This document shows, in pieces, positions 56,600 to 64,000 of a stretch of 64,000 bases of DNA; position 1 is the first letter of the stretch, and every line of letters starts with the position of its first letter. Origin of the DNA: Aureobasidium sp. EXF-3400 (taxonomy: Eukaryota; Ascomycota; Dothideomycetes; Dothideales; Saccotheciaceae); the NCBI GenBank assembly GCA_024195585.1, contig SWBL01000083.1:62001-126000 (forward strand), in the 5' to 3' direction. A model generated the notes under the pieces. That model was not told the DNA's origin. It was given only the letters and a program-made list of their open reading frames with translations, and did no database searches. A program made the position numbers and the translations under genes.

Positions 56600-58302
56600 T
56601 TACTTCATGCCTTTTGCATCAGCTCGTGATGGTACAGGAACTTCAGTATAACTGTCCTCAAGGTGCAGTGCTTCCAGCACGACTTCTTCAGATGGGTCTA
56701 CCCGCAAATATGTCTTGCGACCCTTGATTACCCAAAAGGCAACGGAGACGACGAGCATGACGCCGAATACAGCGATGGCGTAGTTCATGTCTGCTGCCGA
56801 TGGATTGGGTCCACCCGGGAAGAAGAAGATGACTGTGGTGACGACGCAGTATACTACACTGATCCAGTTGATCACTGGCCCGTATTTGCCAAGTCCAAAC
56901 TGCCCGCCAGCAGGAAGTTTGTTGCGACCCACAAGCAGAAGTGTCAAGATGGGCATTGCGTAGGAAATTGTCAAAGCAATGGTGGCAACACTCAGGATTG
57001 CCTCGAGTACAGTGTTCGCAAACAGATACAGTAGACCGACCAGACCCATGAGCACGCCCTGAATGATCAAGGCAAGTGGTGGAACCTTCCACTTCTTGTT
57101 AACTCTCTTGATGTACTTTGAGAAAGGCAAGCCGTTGTCGCGAGCGAAGCCCCAGGTTAATCGGCTACCAGTTGTGGTGATTGAGATGCCTTGGCCCATG
57201 CTGTTCATGATGAAGAGTGCCATCAACACGGCGGTACCTTCAAGACCGACACAGTCCTGAACGAGTTGCATGAATGGCAAACCAGTCGGTGTGTTGATGA
57301 CTCTGTCGACATCTTGAATGCAGAAGAGACATATAAGCATGAAGATAAATCCAGTCACGGCGCCGAGGACGACCGATAGCCAGATGGCACGAGGAGCGTT
57401 GACGCGAGGGTTAGGGAGTTCTTCGATCATGTGGACGACCTATGAGTGTATTTGTATCAGCAAGTGTTATCAGTCCCGGAGATCGATGTACATACCGAAT
57501 CGAAAGCTGTCAATCCGTAGGCTGCTTGGACAAGACCGGTGAACCAGACTACACCCGACGGCCATCCAGTCTCGTTGATCCAAGCACCAAATGCAAACGA
57601 TGGTGGTTGAAATTCAAGCCCTTGCTTGGTGCCAACAGAGATGAGCAGCGCAAGACTGAGGATGAAGAAAAGGGCAGTGAACTGGATGCCGACAATGTTG
57701 TTGAACCAAGGTAGAATCTTGTCGTTCCTGCAGGCTACTAGGTTGAAGCCTGTGAACAAGGCTGTGATGCCCAAATATACCAGGAACTCGACCCATCCTG
57801 TGCCGGCACCTTTCCATTCCGGATCGTACATGAGCTTGATGCCGAGCAGAAAGTTGGTTGCAAATGCCACGAGTGAAGCATTGAGAGTCCACCAGCCAAA
57901 GGTGTTGATCCAGGCACACATGTAGGATGCGAATCTTCCCGTTGGGGTATGCCACAACGAGTGCATCCAGTAAGCCTGACCAAGAGCAGTAGGCATAGCG
58001 CTACACAACTCGCCCAAGCTAAGTGCAACACAGAGGTTACATACAAAGACAAGGACAAGACCCCACAGGATCGTGATGGCACCACCATTGGTCAATCCAG
58101 ATGCCAGATCTTGTGCAAACGTGGCGTATGTGCCCAAGATGGAGAACGAGAGAGCGAGCATGCTCCATGGCGAGAACTTCCTCGTCAGTTCTTCGGTGTG
58201 ACCGAACGCGACCAGATCCCGGGCATCCTCATAGCTTTGTCTCCCGGCATCTGTGAGCTTCGAGTCCATGACTGCGTCTCCGTATAGAGATGAGCGACTC
58301 AT
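56600..58302 (-). CDS. APC-family amino acid/GABA/choline permease
   Basis: Exons on the minus strand are 58302-57496 and 57439-56600, giving 548 aa with about 12 hydrophobic segments. The N-terminus MSRSSLYGDAVMDSKL and the block FSPWSMLALSFSILGTYATFAQ match the fungal GABA/choline permease group (Uga4/Hnm1-like). Conserved loops follow: GELCSAMPTALGQAYWMH and GGPNPSAADMNYAIAVFG. The likely site is the plasma membrane. Substrates in this group include GABA, proline-like compounds and choline; which one cannot be told. The gap to the racemase-family gene's stop is only 99 bp, tail to tail. The start at 58302 was preferred over the upstream in-frame Met at 58431, because homologues begin with a short hydrophilic leader. 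Confidence 0.92.
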
Positions 58303-60100
58303 CAATTGATGGTTGAAACGAGAGCCAATGGGTGATGGTTTTGTCGAGAATTCACCCACCGAGCAGAGAATTGTCGAATACTGCCCACAAAGCAAGGTGC
58401 GAAGCCTTCGTGTGTTATATTGCAGCCACAATACAAAAGATAGGCATTACTGCAGTACATGCCGTCTCATCCTGTATCTTTCGCGACCTCAAAGCCAACA
58501 AGTGATAAGAGGAGGATGTTCAAGTGCGTGACCAATTCTAAGCCGTAATTCGTTTTTCCCCGCTTCTCAGTTGAACTCTAGTTGCGAAGACATCGATGAG
58601 CAGCCAATCTGAAGAGTGGAAAACACAGCCTAGATCCATGGCAGCTTGGTGTCAACGGCCACGGACCAAATGTGAAAAGATCGCGCAGCTGCTTTTGGAA
58701 GGTTCATGCGAGCAACGTGGGTAGCCGGCCGGTTTTTATGTCGTCTCCAGGTTCGTCAGAGGAGTGTCTTTTTCGCATGCGCGTGAGGTACTAGAATCCG
58801 AACCAAAGGGGAAACAGCATGCGATGGTATCTTGCACTTCAGCTATCGTCCCTGAAGGATTCATGTTATCGGGTGGACGGGTTGATTCATAGGTAGGCTC
58901 AAGGGGAGAATCGTATCAGAGAGCTGACGACGCCTATCGTTCATCTTGAGAAGAACTATCCATGACCAATCGGTAACAACAGAAACCAAAGATCCTGGTT
59001 CATCGCGACTCGAAGTTGGACGTGGTTGAGAGAAGATGCTCTGTCAGTCAAGAATCGCGATGGAGAAATGGCTGGTGATTTCAATGTCCGTGCTTCGTGC
59101 CTCACACGCGACTTCTTCCGCCTGAAGTCATTGATCTTTCCTTTCCATTCGAATGAACATCCTTCCACGTCTCGAATCAGGATGCACAAACTTGAGGAAG
59201 TCAATGCAAGGCGTCCACCATAGAGATGATAGAGCGCGAAGCCATCCTAGAATTCGACCATACGCAAGCAGCTCGAGAATTATCAAGCGCGAAGCTGCCA
59301 GAAACTCATCGGCTCTCCCGAATCGATGAACACAGTATAGTGCTTGTGGCCTACAACTGCTTGATGCCTTTCAACGGGCTCAAAGGCAATGGCCAAAGAG
59401 TATTGCGGTTTCACAAAAGTAGATGACTCGATTGCTGATTATTATACATCTCAGCCCAGCAGGCAACGAACATAGAGCGAGGAGAGTCGTAGTTTCTTGT
59501 AAGTGCTGTGGACTAGGCATAACTGATGTGGTGACACACCACGACAATTCTCTATATCGGCAGAAGATTCGATTCAGCCGACCCTCAGAAGGGAAGTAGA
59601 TACCGATTCAACCGACATGCACCTTCTTCGCCTTCTTGAAGACCATAACAACCTGCTCGACGACTGCACAGCCCCCGACACTATGCATCAAGAATGCCGT
59701 CAAAGTTTGCCCTCGAGCCTTGGAGGGTCCCGTTCCAATATAACTTGCCAGGGTTGTATCTCACTTCTTGCCCTTACCCTACCAGACTCCGGAGAAATCA
59801 TGCGACTACCCCGCCCTGGGGCCCCACAGACAATAGAACCCACCTGCGGAGAAACCATTCATCCAGCGACTGCATGGAGGGCTGCATCTCACACTCGTCT
59901 ATGGGCTTCTGCGATCGTCGAAGGATAATTTGAGAGGATCCATGCATCCATGCAGCAAGACCGAGTCTTCCGGTGGGCGATGATGCCTGGACAACCCCCA
60001 TGATACAGAGCATAGGGCAGCAGACAATATATAAAGAGACCATGTGCCTGTGTTTCATCGCGGCAGATCAGCAATATCAACCACGCGATAGATCTTCGAG
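58303..60100. other. 1.8-kb divergent intergenic region
   Basis: This lies between the permease and arabinanase starts. The ORFs (at most about 103 codons) show no domain. The final 80 bp hold a TATA box (60028-60035). Size suits two regulated promoters. Confidence 0.45.
60028..60035 (+). promoter_or_regulatory. TATA box of GH43 gene
   Basis: A TATATAAA stands about 73 bp before the GH43 start codon, a plausible core-promoter position. Confidence 0.6.
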
Positions 60101-61361
60101 ATGCACTCTCTGATTACCAAGATCGGCGCCTTGGTTGTGGCCTCACTGGCAACCCAAGCAGTTGCCATACCTTCGAACAACAAACCTGATCCATTCTCGA
60201 ACGCTTCCTGGCCTCTGCCTCATAACATTACTGGTGTCTCCAACCCTGGAGCCAACCAGAGCTACGATGGATGGGGTGGTGTTCATCTGCACGATCCATC
60301 AGTAAGTTGTGAAGCTCTGTCACTATGATGACAGCAAACTGACCTTCCTTAGATTGTGATGGGTCCCGATGGCCATTACTACTCGTTCTCAACTCATGGC
60401 TTGGTCGTCATCAGCAGAGCCTCGCAGCCTAACTCTCTGGATGGCTACTGGGAACCGATCGGCTCAGTACTGGAGGGCTCTAGTATCATCAACAATACGG
60501 GAAGTACTGATCCATGGGCTCCTGATGTGCACAAGGTTGGTGATACATACTACTGCTACTATGCAGTCTCGCAATTCGGCAGCCAGTTCTCCAGCATCGG
60601 ACTCGCTACCTCGAAGACCCTCAGACCTGGCAGCTGGACTGATCACGGCGCTGTCCTCACCTCTAACACTACTGCCCCCTCGCCATTGAACATCACCAAC
60701 GCCATCGATGCAAATCTGTTCATCGACCCGAAGACCAAGATCCCTTATCTCACCTACGGCAGCTTCTGGAGCGACATCTGGCAACTCCAGTTGGCAAAGG
60801 ATCTGCTCAGCGTTGTCTGGTCTCCTGCTCCTACACATCTGAGTTTGGATCCCGTAAGCCCACAGGCAGAGGAAGGTCCTTACTTGAGCCGCCACGATAG
60901 TTGGTATTACCTTTGGTACAGTCACGGCTCATGCTGTGGCTACAATGTCTCTGCTCTACCAGCACCCGGCCAAGAGTGAGCATACGATATCTTCAAGCCA
61001 CCGTTACTCAATACTAATTTGCATTAGGTATTCCATCCGTGTTGGTCGTTCCAGATCAGCCACTGGACCTTTCGTGGATCGCAACGGTGTAGACCTCAAG
61101 AACGGTGGTGGATACATTGTCTATGGCAGCCATGATTACGTCGTAAGTTCTGAACCACCTCGATCTATGTCTAGCATGAGCTGATCATTGCAGTACGGCC
61201 CTGGCGGTCAGGCAGTCCTGACCAACTACCACGGACGCGATGTGCTTTACTATCACTACGTGAATACCATCCAGAACCCACTGTACCTGGATGAACTCAA
61301 GTTCCTTGGCTGGAACTACATCAATTACATCCAGGGATGGCCTGTGTTGTCATACGACTAA
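60101..61361 (+). CDS. GH43 endo-1,5-alpha-L-arabinanase, secreted
   Basis: Exons 60101-60301, 60353-60975, 61028-61142 and 61194-61361 join in phase to 368 aa. A signal peptide ([22 protein letters not shown]) is followed by a five-blade GH43 propeller. Expected catalytic residues are present: general base Asp in HLHDPS, the pKa-setting Asp in AIDANLF, and the general acid Glu in EEGPYL. Further family marks are [37 protein letters not shown], and [15 protein letters not shown]. Length fits arabinanases that cut pectin arabinan side chains outside the cell. Several N-glycosylation sites occur (NAS, NIT, NQS). Substrate specificity within GH43 is inferred from the CCG motif region. Confidence 0.94.
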
Positions 61362-61572
61362 GGTGCTCCAGGCTAGAGGATAGGGGCATAATTTGTTCGT
61401 ATACTGAAATAGCAGTAAAAGTGATCTAGTTGGCTTCTGATCTCGAGGATCTAAGAATCTCATCTTCTCCACGACTCGTTACAATGCAGAGTTAATGGCT
61501 GAGAGACAGGACCAGCTTTGAAGTCTTTATAGGAGCATATAGAGTTCTATGTAACTTCGTTCCCTCTCGGCT

Positions 61573-64000
61573 TTAAGCACGCGCCTTTACATCTTCCAAA
61601 AACTTCAAGATAGCAGTCTTGCCTTGTACCTCAGTGTGCATGCCTCCTGCTTGCCTAAAGCAGATGACACGTCGATGTTCCGGCGCGACGACAAGAAGAT
61701 CGCCATTCGCATCTGTGAGGTCGTCGGTCAACTGCTCCGTCGGCGGTGCGATGATCTCAACATCAATATTGAGTTGGGAAAGACGAGTCGTGACGGCGGT
61801 ATCGGTAGCCTCTTCACCAGACAGGAATAGCATGGGCTTTTCGTGGTCGGGCAACTCGGTCTTGAGGTGCAAGACATCGAAACCTAGGCCATAGACGTTG
61901 TTCCACTCTGGCGCTGTGACCTGGTTCTCAACACCGAACGCATTGATGAGTCTCTGACTTTCTTCAGAATTGCCATTGACTGTTGGTCTCGCCTCCGGTT
62001 TGTTCTTTGCGACTGCGCCTTGTCCCCAGATAAGTTTCGACTCAGCCGACAAAAAAGTGCCGATGAGCCGGAATGTTATGGAGATGCGCATGTTGCCATA
62101 AGCGGACTCTGCAGGAACGTGCTCTGCAGCTGGACGCTTGTCCGGCATAATGCCATGTAGCCAAGAACCATTCGTCTCCAGACCCATGACAAACATGCTG
62201 TTGTGAGGCATGGGTATGCGTTGTGTAACGCGAGATCGATCATCTTCCGGTCTCATCTGCACATCGGCTACAAGAGCTGCATCGCCAGATCTCTTTTGCT
62301 TTCCGGGACTTGAGGCTGAATCCTGCATGGCTGTGGGACGTTTGGTGCGGAGCCTCATGATGCGCTGAGCACCGAGTGAAACATTGACGATCTTGCTGCC
62401 GTGCACGATGTCCAGTGTCTTGTCCGAATGCTCAGAGATATGATCTTGTCCGCTTCGGTACAGCTGTATCAAAGCATGATTCAACTTGTGTCCAACTCTT
62501 TCTTGGGCCTTCTTTTTGATCTTCATGACGACTGGACTCCAGCGGAGGAGAGGAAGCGATTGGTCCGAGGGATGTCGGTATACAGGCATGCTACCGTCCG
62601 TGTCATCGATGTCGCCTTGGCAGCATACGAGTCGTGGCACTTCGCCAGCAGCATGGTACATACGTTGCCAGTGGACTTCAGTGAACAAATCCTGGAAGGC
62701 TACTTCGGCAGCTTCGGGCTCGAGCAGATCGTAGAGTATCTTCGAGTCGCCGCTTCCGATTTTGTCGTCAGGAGTCAGGAGAGTGGAGTTCTTTTGTCTC
62801 ATCTGCAGCTTGCGCGACACTCGTTTAGGTGGTGCAGGTACAGCCAGTTTATCGATCTGTGCATCGATTGTGTTTCTTCTGGATGTGTGACTTTGGTCAG
62901 GAGTGAGATCTACTTCAAGCGGGTTGTTTGAGTAAGTGTTCGATTGTGAGTCAAGCACTACCTGAGTCTCCGATAACTCCTCTTTCTGGTGCAGATAGCT
63001 TCGGTCGGCCAATCTCAGGCTCTCTCGAGAGTTGCGAGATAGTCCGTAGGGTGCAGCGCTAGCGTTGTTGTCCTGCATCATGCGCGACCTTGGCTGGATG
63101 GTTCTGTTGTTATGCATGTCATCATTGCGTCGTCTACTTCCAACAAGCCTTGGGTTTGGCTCGCGTCGACGATCTGTCGTGTTTGGAAGTTGAGAGTTTG
63201 CAGGTTGTGCATGCTCAAGGGAAGTGTGTTTCGTGCCGTCTGCTGCATGAGGTTGGTCATCGCTCAGTCTCAGGCTCTCTAGATAGCGTTCGAGCCCACT
63301 GGGAAGGGAGGGTTCACGTACGGTTCCTGGCTGATCTTCCATGTCAACGTCGGATTGTCCTGTACCAGTCTCATTGCCGGACTCGTCTGTGTGTGTCTCG
63401 CCTCTTAGTCTCGACAATACCGATGCTGAGGTCGTGACAGATGCTCCCATGATCTCTACGAGTTTCTGCACGGCTCGGTCGTGTCTATGCTTGAGTCTGT
63501 AGTTGAGGCAGTCCTCGACGAGATTGATCGAGAGACCATGCTGCGCCGCGTCCAGAGCCGTAGCATAGACGGAAAGATTTGTGGTGCATCCAACGACGTA
63601 GACTTCTGTAATGAGCTTTGCGCGTAGCATGAGCAGCAGAGACGAGGATGTGAAGGCCGAATAGTACGATTTGACGACTTTGACATCTCTGGGGGACACC
63701 AAGTCCTTGACTTCTGGCGACAGTTCAGCGCCCCAACTTCCTGGAAGACAGCAGTTATCTTCTGGGTTGTCCTGGGAGAGGAAGAGATCTTGGTCGACCC
63801 CGGGAGAAGGTGCAGAGTCTGCTTCGAGTCCTGCAGATCTGTTCATGGTTCGTTGTATCACCTGATTGATTCGACGGTTCGATCTCATCGACGGGCGGGA
63901 GGGGTATTCGTTCATCTCGTCATCGCTGCTGACCATTGGAAGCACGAATCCATCATCTGCGATTACCATACAGCCAGAACCCGACGAGTGATTGACAGAG
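61573..64000 (-). CDS. Isochorismatase-like / AlkB-type 2OG-Fe(II) oxygenase fusion (5' end outside window)
   Basis: A frame of 798 aa (63969-61573) that continues toward or past the window edge; the true start is probably beyond 64000. The N-terminal part is the second half of an isochorismatase-like (cysteine hydrolase) domain: CCLPGSWGAELSPEVKDL, YSAFTSSSLLLMLRAK, and VGCTTNLSVYATALDAA with the nucleophile Cys (about 128). The catalytic-Asp segment that should start the domain is missing, so it lies outside or in an upstream exon. After a disordered Ser-rich linker comes an AlkB-like oxygenase (about 430-660): LVCCQG, ALIQLYRSGQDHISEHSDK with HxD, then a later His (WLHG) and Arg pair (RISITFR). 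A further C-terminal domain of about 120 residues (LFLSGEEATDT ... QGKTAILKFLEDV) is unassigned. Such fusions are known in filamentous fungi; substrates are unknown. Confidence 0.85.
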   Translation of the reverse strand, partial: SVNHSSGSGCMVIADDGFVLPMVSSDDEMNEYPSRPSMRSNRRINQVIQRTMNRSAGLEADSAPSPGVDQDLFLSQDNPEDNCCLPGSWGAELSPEVKDLVSPRDVKVVKSYYSAFTSSSLLLMLRAKLITEVYVVGCTTNLSVYATALDAAQHGLSINLVEDCLNYRLKHRHDRAVQKLVEIMGASVTTSASVLSRLRGETHTDESGNETGTGQSDVDMEDQPGTVREPSLPSGLERYLESLRLSDDQPHAADGTKHTSLEHAQPANSQLPNTTDRRREPNPRLVGSRRRNDDMHNNRTIQPRSRMMQDNNASAAPYGLSRNSRESLRLADRSYLHQKEELSETQVVLDSQSNTYSNNPLEVDLTPDQSHTSRRNTIDAQIDKLAVPAPPKRVSRKLQMRQKNSTLLTPDDKIGSGDSKILYDLLEPEAAEVAFQDLFTEVHWQRMYHAAGEVPRLVCCQGDIDDTDGSMPVYRHPSDQSLPLLRWSPVVMKIKKKAQERVGHKLNHALIQLYRSGQDHISEHSDKTLDIVHGSKIVNVSLGAQRIMRLRTKRPTAMQDSASSPGKQKRSGDAALVADVQMRPEDDRSRVTQRIPMPHNSMFVMGLETNGSWLHGIMPDKRPAAEHVPAESAYGNMRISITFRLIGTFLSAESKLIWGQGAVAKNKPEARPTVNGNSEESQRLINAFGVENQVTAPEWNNVYGLGFDVLHLKTELPDHEKPMLFLSGEEATDTAVTTRLSQLNIDVEIIAPPTEQLTDDLTDANGDLLVVAPEHRRVICFRQAGGMHTEVQGKTAILKFLEDVKARA

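Noticed and set aside
1..64000. Transposon, RIP-mutated tract, CRISPR array or viral insertion
   Set aside because: No reverse transcriptase, transposase, terminal repeats, AT-rich TpA-dense block or regularly spaced repeats seen by eye.

Overview
The window reads as nuclear DNA of a filamentous ascomycete. Genes are closely packed on both strands. Most have 0-5 introns of about 45-70 bp with GT...AG ends and CTNA-type branch points. Several families are ones typical of Pezizomycotina: a creB-type deubiquitinase, a fungal rhodopsin-like membrane protein, a Rlm1-type MADS factor, an Msb1/Mug8 protein, a short secreted tyrosinase and a GH43 arabinanase. Dothideomycetes is my best guess from gene style and 'MC...CGH' proteins, but it is inference. 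I saw no transposon, RIP-like AT-rich tract, tRNA, rRNA or CRISPR array, and no secondary-metabolite backbone gene.

Layout. 0.5-4 kb: two lineage-type unknown genes and one weak ORF remnant. 4-6.7 kb: glutamine synthetase with a promoter full of GATA sites. 7.3-9.5 kb: Mediator subunit 1. 9.7-10.8 kb: tyrosinase. 12.6-14.6 kb: rhodopsin-like membrane protein and a VOC/glyoxalase protein. 14.6-17.1 kb: divergent ALG12 and YOS1, both ER/secretory genes. 17.5-20 kb: creB-like ubiquitin protease. 21-24.6 kb: LSD1-type histone demethylase with SWIRM, AT-hooks and HMG box. 26.2-29.6 kb: dynamitin and an MFS drug-type transporter. 31-33 kb: a large Cys-rich/AT-hook protein. 33.3-36 kb: LCP5/neuroguidin and a penta-EF-hand protein. 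36.4-38.3 kb: Rlm1/Mef2 MADS factor. 39.2-39.8 kb: a DUF3140 protein with an apparent mitochondrial presequence. 41-44.5 kb: Msb1-like polarity protein. 45-46.4 kb: metallo-beta-lactamase-fold protein. 46.9-48.9 kb: Inp2/vezatin-like peroxisome protein. 49.3-50.2 kb: unknown basic protein. 50.8-51.8 kb: SDH assembly factor 2. 52.8-53.9 kb: BTB-like protein. 54.1-55 kb: ERV25 p24 protein. 55.5-58.3 kb: a proline racemase-family enzyme convergent with an APC amino-acid permease. 60.1-61.4 kb: GH43 arabinanase. 61.6-64 kb: an isochorismatase-AlkB fusion cut by the window edge.

Most genes are unlinked housekeeping functions, as expected of a fungal chromosome arm. Plausible functional neighbours are ALG12/YOS1 (shared 170-bp promoter, both ER) and the racemase/permease pair (uptake and conversion of proline-type amino acids). 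I built the gene models by joining ORFs at splice sites and checking phase by hand. Exon boundaries are predictions, not transcript evidence.

No clearly new multi-gene system stands out. The most interesting items are a 141-bp tandem duplication of an intron-bearing segment behind a stop codon, the mitochondrial-looking DUF3140 protein with an internal Met at its exon 1 boundary, coding exons as small as an ATG alone or 14-26 nt, the isochorismatase-AlkB fusion with an extra C-terminal domain, and a paralogous-looking pair of 'MC...CGH' proteins.
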